64,000 bases of DNA from Ogataea parapolymorpha DL-1 (lineage: Eukaryota; Ascomycota; Pichiomycetes; Pichiales; Pichiaceae), in assembly GCF_000187245.1 (NCBI RefSeq), contig NC_027864.1, positions 558,001-622,000 of the forward strand, read 5' to 3'. Of this stretch, positions 55,599 through 63,808 are shown in pieces (within the stretch, counting starts at the first letter, position 1; the number at the start of each line of letters is the position of its first letter). The translations under genes and the position numbers were made by a program. Below the pieces are notes generated by a model that was not told the origin of the DNA, searched no databases, and saw only the letters and a program-made list of their open reading frames with translations.

Positions 55599-56151
55599 TT
55601 ACTGAGTCTTCTCCTGGACCTTGTTCAAAAGGTCATTCGCAGGAGCACCCCCGTCGACATAGCGGTCGGTCAAAGGAGCGAGAACCCTGTGGTAAATAAC
55701 CTCTGCACCGTTGTACTGAGGAAGTGACAAGTAGAGCAGGAAGAATGTCTTGATCAGGAAGTAAGATGGCACCCAGTACAGAATGGCCTTGGACCAGAAC
55801 TCCACAACGTTTAGAGCAGCAAACACAACCCAGTACGTCAGCAATCTGGTGTCATCCTTGGAAGTGGAGGTTTTGAGTGCCCTCAAAGACAAGTAGCCAG
55901 GATAAGCGAATCCGGCAAAGTTGGAAAGTAATTGGCCGATTCCGCCAAAGTTCAGGAACACCAGCAGCAAGTAGAAACCAACGCCACCCAGGACGATGTA
56001 GGAGCGAGGAAGCTTGAATTGCTGTTCGAAACGGGTCAACAGCTGGGAGTTCTGAGTTTGCTGGTTGTTAGCTGAAACAGTTTTGCCTACTTACAGAGTC
56101 AATTGCAGAAAATGCGTTTTGCACTTGGGCTTGCACCTTGTTGAAATCCAT
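55599..56151 (-). CDS. YOP1: ER membrane-shaping protein Yop1 (REEP/DP1 family, spliced)
   Basis: The spliced gene encodes 172 aa. Exon 1 (56151-56095) gives MDFNKVQAQVQNAFSAIDS. Exon 2 (56060-55599) continues QTQNSQLLTRFEQQFKLPRS. The TB2/DP1/HVA22 domain follows with two hydrophobic hairpins (YIVLGGVGFYLLLVFLNFGG, SNFAGFAYPGYLSLRALKT, LTYWVVFAALNVVEFWSKAI) and APLTDRYV. Yop1 bends tubular ER. The intron is 34 nt; unspliced translation ends at the TAA inside the branch motif. S. cerevisiae YOP1 also has an N-terminal intron. The frame lacks an ATG without exon 1. Confidence 0.94.
56061..56094 (-). other. Putative 34-nt intron in YOP1
   Basis: Donor GTAAGT, branch-like GCTAAC, acceptor CAACCAG, with 7 nt after the branch A. 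It lies between codons (phase 0). A later in-frame CAG nine bases on would give a 43-nt alternative. Confidence 0.85.
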
Positions 56152-56237
56152 GATAAATCTGTGATTAAAGAAATTGTTAAGAAAACCGTGTAAGTATTTT
56201 CCTTAGTAATTTGCTTTACCTTCCTAATTCTTTATTT

Positions 56238-58577
56238 CTACATAGTCATTGGCAGGGCAGAATCAAACTGCCGGCTCACCTGCGAGCCAGCGTTGTACTC
56301 CAGCTTCACCCGCACCTTCACCTTCGCACCCGGCTGTCCCGTCACACGGATCCCCAGCGACGAGGTAGCTCCTGGTGCAAGGGTGTTGCTGCCAATGGGC
56401 GAAAGTTGCAACTTCTGCTGCTTGGTCACTGCACAAAGCACAGAGATGTTGGAGACCACAGAGTTACCGAGATTACGCACGCGTCCTTCGAGGCTCGCTC
56501 TGCCGCTGCCGATCTCCTTCACGATGATCTCAAACGACAGGTGCTCGTCCGCGAACGCCGGAATGACCGTCTCCTGTGGTGGCTGCTGCGGCTGTTTCTG
56601 TGAGGCGGAGCTGCCAAAGATGTCCGACAGCAGGTCCAGCGTCGACTCCTGGGGCTTGGCCGGCGCCGGCGCGGCCTCGTGTTCCTTTTGTGTCTCATCA
56701 TCGCCCAGAAGGTCCAGCAGCAGGTCTCCGGTGGTGGCAGGTTGGGACGAGGCCGACTTGGTAGGTTTTGAGGTGCCTCTGTTGACGAGCGGGATGCCCT
56801 CGTGCAGCTTGACTGGTGGTGCTGGCATTCTCTCCAGCAATGCTTTCCTAATTGAGGCTGGTTGGCCGAATATTTCGGCGTACTCTATAGCCCTGGTTTG
56901 AATCTCTAGATTGTAGTCAGACTGGAACGAGACTAGCAATTTTCTGAGTCGCTCAATGCACTGTGGCGAGCTGGCTCTGGCCGAAAGCTTCAAAATGGCC
57001 GTCAATGCGTAGGTCTTTATCTGGATGGCGTCTGCCTGCTCAAACGTGGATATGTTGAGGAATGTTTCTATCAAGGTCACAAGCGAGTCGGCCGTGACTT
57101 TGTCGCCAAGGACGATGTCTGCGTACTCGCCGACGCACCACGTGGTGACCAGTGCCAGCGCAAACTGGTTGTGGTGGGTCTGACTCGAGGAAATAAGCTC
57201 CTCGACGAGGAACTTGGTCAGCTCGAGATCTGTGTTCTGCATGATCAGGGCCAGCACGTTAGACACAATTTCTCTAGAGAAATGGTTGCCCGCGAGCTTG
57301 AGCAGACTGATGAGCGTCTCAAAATGCCATCTGACGTCCGGCCTGTATTTGTTACAGGCAATGCAAAGTTGTGTTGTGATATACTCCTTAAGCTCGTCGT
57401 CCGAGTTCTGTAAAAAGGCCAGCAGCTCCTTCGTGAGCACTCGCACGTTCTGCTGGTTCATGATGGCAAACGTGAGCTCGAGTGCGCGGCGGCGGATCGA
57501 CACGTCGCCGTCCTGCAGACACCCCACGATCGTCGTACGGTGGCGCTGCACGGCAAGAGGCTCGTAGTTGATCACGTTCAGCAGCGTGTTGAGTGCAACG
57601 TAGCGTGTGTTGTTGTCCTTCTGGGTCAGGAACTTGCTCAGAATGTTGATACCCAGAACCTTGAGCGACGAGTCCGAGTTGATCGTAAATATCGTCTGCA
57701 CGGTCTCGTAGAGCACAGAGTAGCCAGTGCCTTTTGCGCTGTCAATCCTAGAACATACCTGCGTCAGCAAATCGTTCAACGGCTCGAGATTGGTATTGTT
57801 CTCGTCGTTGGCTAAAAACAGACGCAAAGTGCTCAGCAGCGACACAAACAGAAAAGGATCCGGCACGCCTCTCACGTCGTACTCGGGGGAGTGGCCCGTG
57901 GCAATCAAGATACGCAGATGCGCCAAGAGTCGCGGAATCTGTATTTTAAGTGTTTCTCTCGAGCTCTCGTCGTTGTTGTAGATGGCTCGCATCAGCGTCA
58001 GAGCACCCAAAACCACGCCATGGCTCTTCTCGTTCAGTAGGGGAGCCACTCTCGGTAGGAAAATCTCGCTGAGATCCGGGTCCTTGTTCACGAGCTTGGC
58101 AGCGACAATCGCAGCTTTCTTCCGCAAATACCCATGCGGTGAGCCCAGCAACGCGTCCACATTCGCATATAGGTCACGGGCAAGCTCGGGAGATGCAACA
58201 TTGCCCAAAGTCACAAGCGCAAGTCCAGCAATGTACTGGTTCGAGCTCTTCATGTCATTGTCGAGCGAATTGGTCAACAGCGTCAAAACCTCCTGGTTCT
58301 CGTCCAGAAGAAGCATCGTCGCAAGATATCCAAGCCGCTTGTCAACGAATTTGGGCGAAGCCAGCAGCTTCAGGCACTCGACCTGGCCAAAATACGTAGG
58401 CTCACCCAAAATATACAAATAAAGAAGCTTCGATATGTTTGTCCTTCGCGACGCGTTGTCAAGATGAACATCCCGGAAAGCGGTCCGAATCTTGGCACTC
58501 TCCTTGCGGATAGCCGCGCGCTCGGCAGCAATCGTCTTGCTGTTGCGCACGGACTTGATGAAGGACTTGAGGGACAT
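56238..58577 (-). CDS. APL4: AP-1 clathrin adaptor gamma subunit
   Basis: This 779-aa protein matches gamma-adaptin. The N-terminal trunk (1-590) starts with SLKSFIKSVRNSKTIAAERA and has KLLYLYILGEPTYFGQVECL, KDNNTRYVALNTLLNVINYE and TWCVGEYADIVLG. A hinge at about 600-665 carries LLDLLG-type clathrin-box motifs, and an ear domain forms the rest (HLSFEIIVKEIGSGRASLEG). AP-1 sorts cargo between the trans-Golgi and endosomes. Confidence 0.94.
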   Translation of the reverse strand: MSLKSFIKSVRNSKTIAAERAAIRKESAKIRTAFRDVHLDNASRRTNISKLLYLYILGEPTYFGQVECLKLLASPKFVDKRLGYLATMLLLDENQEVLTLLTNSLDNDMKSSNQYIAGLALVTLGNVASPELARDLYANVDALLGSPHGYLRKKAAIVAAKLVNKDPDLSEIFLPRVAPLLNEKSHGVVLGALTLMRAIYNNDESSRETLKIQIPRLLAHLRILIATGHSPEYDVRGVPDPFLFVSLLSTLRLFLANDENNTNLEPLNDLLTQVCSRIDSAKGTGYSVLYETVQTIFTINSDSSLKVLGINILSKFLTQKDNNTRYVALNTLLNVINYEPLAVQRHRTTIVGCLQDGDVSIRRRALELTFAIMNQQNVRVLTKELLAFLQNSDDELKEYITTQLCIACNKYRPDVRWHFETLISLLKLAGNHFSREIVSNVLALIMQNTDLELTKFLVEELISSSQTHHNQFALALVTTWCVGEYADIVLGDKVTADSLVTLIETFLNISTFEQADAIQIKTYALTAILKLSARASSPQCIERLRKLLVSFQSDYNLEIQTRAIEYAEIFGQPASIRKALLERMPAPPVKLHEGIPLVNRGTSKPTKSASSQPATTGDLLLDLLGDDETQKEHEAAPAPAKPQESTLDLLSDIFGSSASQKQPQQPPQETVIPAFADEHLSFEIIVKEIGSGRASLEGRVRNLGNSVVSNISVLCAVTKQQKLQLSPIGSNTLAPGATSSLGIRVTGQPGAKVKVRVKLEYNAGSQVSRQFDSALPMTM

Positions 58578-58621
58578 GTGGCAAAAATAACCAGTGAAAA
58601 ATATATATTTTTTGGGTGTAC

Positions 58622-59227
58622 CTATTTAGTCTCTTTCTTGTCTGTCAACATGGCCTTCAAAACGGCTAAAATTGACCGCACGTACGCGGCATCCGTGCTG
58701 TCCGCAAACACACACCACCACAGCCCGACAACAAAGGCCACGACGGCCGTCTGCGCCGCCATCAGTGTGATTACGTCAGTAATTACGTAACCCACCCCCG
58801 TGCCCGGTTTTGGCAGCGGTGTAGTGCTGGTGGCTGCGGGCAGAGCGGTGCATGGAGGCGGTTCAGGGGTGTCCTCGTCGCTCAGCACGTCCGAGAAGGC
58901 CAGCAAATCCTCCCCGTGCAGCGCTTGGTACTGTTTGTCGAGCCAGCGGACAAAGGAGCGGCGAGTTTTCAGCGCCTTGAGCTCTGCCGCGCGAACATTG
59001 ATCCAGTCGAGCTGGCCGGCGTTGCTGGCCGGCGTGATCGACTGCAAAAAGTCGTAGTAGCTGGCGGACCGCGCGGACGAAAGGGCATCTGTGGAAACCT
59101 GGCGACGCAGAGCAAGAAAGTGGGAACGGTTGGTGAGGAAGTTGTACTGCGCCTGTTCGGGACAAGCGCGGCCAAGCTTAGGGAAACGCAAGGCTGGGGA
59201 GCTTGGGGGAGTTAAATTGGAGCTCAT
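58622..59227 (-). CDS. Orphan tail-anchored-like membrane protein, 201 aa
   Basis: Not recognised. The N-terminal ~115 residues look folded and helical (QAQYNFLTNRSHFLALRRQ, then LDWINVRAAELKALKTRRSF, VRWLDKQYQALHG). A Pro/Thr-rich linker leads to one hydrophobic helix at about 152-174 (VITLMAAQTAVVAFVVGLWW) and a short, net basic C-terminal tail of about 25 residues. No signal peptide is present. This is the layout of a C-tail-anchored protein of the ER, mitochondria or peroxisome. A TATATAA word on the coding strand at 59264-59258 is about 30 bp upstream of the ATG. Confidence 0.6.
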   Translation of the reverse strand: MSSNLTPPSSPALRFPKLGRACPEQAQYNFLTNRSHFLALRRQVSTDALSSARSASYYDFLQSITPASNAGQLDWINVRAAELKALKTRRSFVRWLDKQYQALHGEDLLAFSDVLSDEDTPEPPPCTALPAATSTTPLPKPGTGVGYVITDVITLMAAQTAVVAFVVGLWWCVFADSTDAAYVRSILAVLKAMLTDKKETK

Positions 59228-59586
59228 GGTTGGAAGGGAAGACGTTATCTACGCATGTTATATATGGCGAGGAGGATGAGGAAGACGGATGGCTGGTTGG
59301 ACGGTCTTTGTGACCCGTCAGATTTGGCTCGGTGAGAGGACGAGGTGAGCTTAGGGACTTTTGCGCACCCGTGCACCGCATGTTCTTCCGTAAACGGGCG
59401 CGAAGCAGATCCTAGATTCAGTGGCATGCAGGCGGCCAAGAGCGCGCATTGTTATGCGGGTGTTAGGGTGCACGAGTTTCTATTGTGAAGAAAGCCGTTT
59501 TCGGCGAGGTGTAGACTATTGCGGAGAGACGGTGTGTGTCGCTACAGAAACTAAGCATCAAACGTAAATCATAATCTTACACACAG
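59228..59586. other. Intergenic gap between the tail-anchored orphan and the C2H2 gene
   Basis: This 359-bp gap contains no frame, tRNA or repeat that I can support. The only recognisable element is the TATA-like word near 59258-59264 belonging to the upstream region of the 201-aa gene. Confidence 0.5.
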
Positions 59587-60138
59587 TTAGATGATCCCAT
59601 AGCGCATGAGCTCTTCTGCTGGCACACCGCACTTCTTCAGCGACCGTTGGCCCCGCCAGTGGTTGATCAATTGATAGGGTCTGCTGAATTTCTTGGAGCA
59701 CCCCCAAACGGTGTCGTCTTTGTTTCTGCCCTCACAGGCATGTAATTTTGTTTTTCGGTGTTGCTCTCTAATGTGTCTGCGTAGGTAATCTTTGGACAGA
59801 AACGTGCCCTTGTATTTACAGCCCGGGTACGTGCACTTGAACTTGTGACGGCCTGAGCCGGAATCATGCGAGTGGTGAGAGGCGCGCGAGGTCGAGGCCT
59901 CACGCGAGTCTGCGGAGGCGGTGGATTCTGTTTCGGACTCGTTCGACGAGGATGACGGAGAAAGCAATGCTGAGTTGGCGTTCGCGGTGTATGTGTAGTA
60001 GGGGGTATAGTAAGGATCCGAGGATCTTGCTATGTAGGGCTCTGGGGTGGGAAACACTTTGAACTCGTCCATTTGTTTTTCGGCCTTGTCTCCGAACTTG
60101 TAAAGATAGAAAGGTCCTCGAGTATCGACAACGCTCAT
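59587..60138 (-). CDS. Small C2H2 zinc-finger protein, 183 aa
   Basis: The N-terminal half is Tyr/Ser-rich and disordered (SSDPYYTPYYTYTANANS, then a Ser/Glu run). The C-terminal half has a clear finger, C102-x4-C107-x14-H122-x4-H127. A second, wider one has C135, C147 and H160, with Cys170 or a residue nearby as fourth ligand (CEGRNKDDTVWGCSKKFSRP). The protein ends EELMRYGII. Two adjacent fingers fit a DNA-binding regulator of fungal type. The orthologue is not recognised. Both flanks are unusually long for this window, which suits a regulated gene. Confidence 0.75.
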   Translation of the reverse strand: MSVVDTRGPFYLYKFGDKAEKQMDEFKVFPTPEPYIARSSDPYYTPYYTYTANANSALLSPSSSSNESETESTASADSREASTSRASHHSHDSGSGRHKFKCTYPGCKYKGTFLSKDYLRRHIREQHRKTKLHACEGRNKDDTVWGCSKKFSRPYQLINHWRGQRSLKKCGVPAEELMRYGII

Positions 60139-60804
60139 ATTTCAGGAAAAAATGATGAAATCAATTTTGACAACTTTAATTTCAATGTCCTTGATTTTCA
60201 GCGAGGCTCAGAATATAGCGTGAACGAGCTGACCCGTGCCAACAATAGGTGTCCAATTCCAACTAGGGCATAAAGGGGATTACGCATCATTGATGCAGGC
60301 ACGGGGATGGCGGTGCATATTTCGTGCCCCATTGAAAATTTGCTTATTCGCCTACACTTCCTAATTAGTCAATATGTAAGCCAGGCCAAAACACACAATT
60401 TGGCTATAGCCAACGCTTGGCAACAACCATACCGGTGCCCCAGTATAGAGGAAATCGATTTTACGTTTGCTTGTGCTCTTCCCGGCCATGTTCAACGTTT
60501 CGATTGCTCTGGCGCTTCTCTTACATCATGGGCGCCTCGGCAGTTCCGAAAATGGTGATTCACAATAAAACTCGTCTGAGGCTTTTTTTAGTAGCTCTCG
60601 GCCTGCCGTTCAGGTGAAATCTTGGTACCTGCATTTCTTCCTCCTTGCCGGACCCGCACCCAATTTCACAAGTCCCCAATCGAAGTTTCTTTTTCGCCCA
60701 CAAATACATCCCTGCACCACCGGCACACCGTTGAAATAAAATATCATGCAAAAGCTTACCATTATATAAAGCATGCGCTTATCTTTTTCCAAACTACAGT
60801 GAAA
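60139..60804. promoter_or_regulatory. Long divergent region between the C2H2 gene and the SNA4-like gene
   Basis: At 666 bp this is the longest gap in the window. It has a TATATAAA box at 60763-60770 (35 bp before the SNA4-like ATG) and one stress-type AGGGG at 60274-60278. No protein frame or RNA gene in it is convincing. Confidence 0.45.
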
Positions 60805-61353
60805 ATGTGTCTTTGCTACTGCGACTGCTGCTGTTGCGACTGCATCCTGGTATTCATCGCCGTCATTTTCCCGCCGCTTCCAGTGTGCATCAAAAGAGGC
60901 CTATGTTCGGCCGACATGCTTATCAATATCGCGCTCTGTCTATTGGGCTACGTCCCGGGACTTATTCACTCGTGGTACGTCATCCTCAAACACCCGGACA
61001 TGCTTGATTATGACGACTTAGAGCGCCAGCAGATCATAATAAACATACCGTCGTCTCCGCCAGGCACGGTTGTGTCCCGTCAGCCAGATCGAACGAAAAT
61101 CCAGTTCCGCCACCCTGAACCTTTCCGCACACCCCATACTCACAGCCCAAGTTTGGTGGAGCAGAACCAACTCAGTCCGCGCTCGAGCCCGCTCTCTCTT
61201 AATAGAGTAGCATCTGAGCGCTCCACAGAGGCGAATCAGCCGTCCCAGCTGGGACAGCACGTGTTATACGGATCCACGGACAATGATACCCCCGAGGAGG
61301 CGCCACCAAGCTATGACAATGTGATGAACGAGACCGCCAAACAGTTCCGCTAA
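60805..61353 (+). CDS. SNA4/SNA3-like PMP3-family membrane protein with a PY motif
   Basis: This 182-aa protein starts with a Cys cluster (MCLCYCDCCCCDC), probably palmitoylated. The PMP3/UPF0057 double membrane hairpin follows (ILVFIAVIFPPLPVCIKRG, then DMLINIALCLLGYVPGLIHS). The long cytosolic tail has a C-terminal APPSYDNV, a PPxY motif for Rsp5. S. cerevisiae Sna3 and Sna4 are vacuolar or multivesicular-body cargoes or adaptors sorted by Rsp5. The tail is longer than in S. cerevisiae. The ATG at 60805 is used; the frame runs further upstream without family similarity. Confidence 0.82.
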   Translation: MCLCYCDCCCCDCILVFIAVIFPPLPVCIKRGLCSADMLINIALCLLGYVPGLIHSWYVILKHPDMLDYDDLERQQIIINIPSSPPGTVVSRQPDRTKIQFRHPEPFRTPHTHSPSLVEQNQLSPRSSPLSLNRVASERSTEANQPSQLGQHVLYGSTDNDTPEEAPPSYDNVMNETAKQFR

Positions 61354-61421
61354 TCTCCTGCTTAGGTAATGTGCTTTAGAACTTTTTCTATAGCTATAAT
61401 TTTTTAATCTGCAACTTTTAT

Positions 61422-62360
61422 ATGTACAAAACAAAATGGACTCTGGACAAGGCTCATGACGCGCTGGTCGCGTCGGCCAAAATAAGTCCAGACGGTAGCC
61501 TTCTTGCCACCGCGTCCACCGACAAGACCATCAAGCTGTGGAAAATTTCAGAGGCTGGAGTGACGTATTGGAAGACGCTCGCGGGCCATACAAAGGGCAT
61601 TTCCAGCATTGAGTTTGCGCCAAACTCCAAATACATCGCTTCTGCGTCGGACGACCTCACAATTCGAATATGGGACGTGGAAGGGGGCGAGCTTGTTCAG
61701 ATACTACGAGGCCACACGTTTCATGTCACCGTCCTAAAGTTTCATTATAGAGGCTCTATTTTGGTAAGTGGGTCGGCTGACGAAAACATCCGTGTTTGGG
61801 ACCTCAGGAGAGCAAAATGCATGAAAGTTTTGAGCGCCCACTCGGACCCAATTTCAAGCCTGGACTTTTCCTTTGACGGGACCGTCATAGTGAGCGGCTC
61901 GTACGACGGGCTCATCAGACTATTTGATCTCGAAACCGGGCAGTGTCTCAAAACGCTCATCTACGATAAAAGTGGCTCGTCGTACCCTGTAAGTCATGTG
62001 ACTTTCTCTCCCAACTCGAAATACATATTGTCGAGCTCGCTGGATGGGTTTGTGCGGTTGTGGGATTACATGAACAACAAGGTGGTCAAGACTTTCCAGA
62101 ATGTTGATGGGGGCGCTGTTGCGGAAAAGTACAGTCTGGGGACCTGCTTCCTCACCTGTTTTGCAAGCCCGCTAGTGTGCTCGGGCGACGAAAAGGGCAA
62201 GGTGCTGTTGTGGGACGTCCAGAGCAAAGAGATCGTGTGCCTGTTGGACACCGGTAGCGGAAGTCCTGTGATGGAAGTGGAGCCAGTTGACAACGGGGAG
62301 CAGCTCTTGACGGTGTGCATGGACGGACAGGTCAGGCTATGGCAGCGCGAAGGCGAATGA
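61422..62360 (+). CDS. SWD3: COMPASS subunit Swd3 (WDR5-type WD40 protein)
   Basis: This 312-aa protein is a seven-bladed WD40 propeller with clear repeats ending LWK, IWD, VWD, LFD, LWD, LWD and LWQ. It matches Swd3/WDR5, which scaffolds the Set1/COMPASS histone H3 Lys4 methyltransferase. Typical text is ILVSGSADENIRVWDLRRAK, VIVSGSYDGLIRLFDLETGQ and VSHVTFSPNSKYILSSSLDG. There is no extra domain. Confidence 0.88.
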   Translation: MYKTKWTLDKAHDALVASAKISPDGSLLATASTDKTIKLWKISEAGVTYWKTLAGHTKGISSIEFAPNSKYIASASDDLTIRIWDVEGGELVQILRGHTFHVTVLKFHYRGSILVSGSADENIRVWDLRRAKCMKVLSAHSDPISSLDFSFDGTVIVSGSYDGLIRLFDLETGQCLKTLIYDKSGSSYPVSHVTFSPNSKYILSSSLDGFVRLWDYMNNKVVKTFQNVDGGAVAEKYSLGTCFLTCFASPLVCSGDEKGKVLLWDVQSKEIVCLLDTGSGSPVMEVEPVDNGEQLLTVCMDGQVRLWQREGE

Positions 62361-62508
62361 AGTATATTAGAAAAAGGATTACACAGAAGAAATATAATCT
62401 GCCTAACTGGAAAACGAATAGCTCAGTAGCAACATTTGAGAGAGAAACATTCCCGCTAGTTGAATGCAACTAGAGTTGGGACACCTTCATTACGAGAGCG
62501 CCAAAAGC

Positions 62509-62703
62509 TTATTTGGCGGCAGCTTGTTCAGGCTCCTCAGCTGGAGCCTCCTCGGCTGGAGCAGTCTCCTCGGCTGGAGCCTCTTCAACAGGAAGCGTCT
62601 CCTCGGCTGGAGCCTCCTCCTTCTTCTCGGCGTTGTTGTTGAATCTCTTGGAGATAGACTCGTATTGTTCTCTAACGATCTTGAGCACTCTTCTGACTGG
62701 CAT
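62509..62703 (-). CDS. Small protein with basic helix and acidic Glu-Ala-Pro repeats, 64 aa
   Basis: The start MPVRRVLKIVREQYESISKR can form a basic amphipathic helix. The rest is built of EEAPAEE-type repeats and ends EQAAAK. The frame continues upstream, but the ATG at 62703 fits a TATAAAAAG box about 70 bp upstream. Function is unknown. Its size, simple composition, an AGGGG stress-type element and a Reb1-like site upstream are reminiscent of small stress-induced proteins; this is inference. Confidence 0.6.
   Translation of the reverse strand: MPVRRVLKIVREQYESISKRFNNNAEKKEEAPAEETLPVEEAPAEETAPAEEAPAEEPEQAAAK
62531..62617 (-). repeat. Imperfect 15-18-bp tandem repeat coding for Ala-Glu-Glu-Pro units
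   Basis: The core CTCCTCGGCTGGAGC occurs four times with small changes and different spacing. It encodes the EEAPAEE repeats of the 64-aa protein. Every copy keeps the same reading frame. Confidence 0.8.
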
Positions 62704-63024
62704 TGCTATGGATTGATTAGCGGCGGGACTGCTTGTAAATGTAACAAGAGATATTTTTTGAGGGACGCGTACCCTTTTTATACGGCCCTTTTTGAAGCGG
62801 TTAATGGGGGACACCCACAACAAAATCCCATTATGGCTTGATTTGTCGTGCCCTTTTTTCGCTAAAAAATAGGGGTTACCCGGCTTGATCCACACAAATT
62901 GAAAGTTATCTTATCAAAATAAAACCACCTCCTCGGCTGTTTTTAATCATCTAATATACATTATGTTATACCCGAAACCCTAAAAACATTACAGCTAAAT
63001 CGATATAGTCGGAACGTCCTATGC
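62704..63024 (-). promoter_or_regulatory. Upstream region of the 64-aa gene; 3' flank of H2A
   Basis: This gap contains a TATAAAAAG box on the coding strand near 62770-62780, a Reb1-type TTACCCGG at 62876-62883 next to AGGGG at 62871-62875, and a telomere-like AACCCTAA at 62976-62983 near the H2A end. Site functions are inferred from known yeast consensus motifs. Confidence 0.45.
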
Positions 63025-63417
63025 TTACAATTCTTGGGACTCCTTCTTACCGACCTTCTTAGGCAAGAGCTCGGTGTTGATGTTTGGCAAAACACCACCT
63101 TGAGCAATAGTCACATGACCAAGCAACTTGTTCAGCTCCTCGTCATTTCTGATGGCCAATTGCAAGTGTCTTGGGATAATTCTGGTCTTCTTGTTGTCTC
63201 TAGCAGCGTTACCGGCCAGCTCCAAGATTTCGGCAGCCAAGTACTCTAACACGGCAGTCAAGTAAACTGGAGCACCAGAACCCACTCTTTGAGCGTAGTT
63301 TCCGTTTCTGAGCAATCTGTGGATTCTTCCGACTGGGAAAGTCAAACCAGCTTTAGACGATCTAGAAGTCGAAGCCTTTTCAGAAGATCCTGCTTTTCCA
63401 CCTTTTCCACCAGACAT
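63025..63417 (-). CDS. HTA1: Histone H2A
   Basis: This 130-aa protein is canonical H2[61 protein letters not shown]. It ends in KESQEL, so it has the SQ(E/D)L phosphorylation site used as gamma-H2A after DNA breaks. It has no intron and shows a strong codon bias. It is divergent from H2B, the usual HTA-HTB arrangement in yeasts. Confidence 0.98.
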   Translation of the reverse strand: MSGGKGGKAGSSEKASTSRSSKAGLTFPVGRIHRLLRNGNYAQRVGSGAPVYLTAVLEYLAAEILELAGNAARDNKKTRIIPRHLQLAIRNDEELNKLLGHVTIAQGGVLPNINTELLPKKVGKKESQEL

Positions 63418-63808
63418 TATTAGTTATACTTTGTTATTGATGGTTTACAAAAGACGAAACAGGCCTACTTTATATACTTATTGCCTGTGCACCAGGTGGC
63501 AAACTTATGGCGTTGTCTGATTGGTGGAAACGTAATTCCACCTGTAAATATGCTGTCAGACTTATATTTACACATCGATGAAAAAATCCTGGCACGCCGT
63601 AGATGTCGCGAAATTTTATAATTTCTAGACATTGGTGAGGTAAAAATTCAGAATTGTCATTTTGTAAGAGCATGTTGCGAAAAAAAAAACATGGGTGGTC
63701 CACGACCAGACCTATCTAAACAAGCGTGTTTGGAAAACTATATAAACTCGCTCGTTTGCCCATGGTAACAAACCTCTTAATTGATTTTAATTAATATCTA
63801 AACACAGA
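63418..63808. promoter_or_regulatory. Divergent histone H2A-H2B promoter
   Basis: TATATAAA boxes point both ways: 63469-63476 for H2A (complement strand) and 63739-63746 for H2B (70 bp before its ATG). GCGAAA-type words at 63608 and 63677 (followed by a long A run) partly resemble the yeast histone UAS bound by Spt10, and an ATTGG lies near 63520. The TATA boxes are clear and the UAS assignments are weak. Confidence 0.6.

Noticed and set aside
60146..60232. C/D-box snoRNA candidate (ATGATGA and CTGA about 75 nt apart)
   Set aside because: No terminal stem, no clear internal boxes or guide complementarity that I can show, and it lies in the leader of the C2H2 gene.
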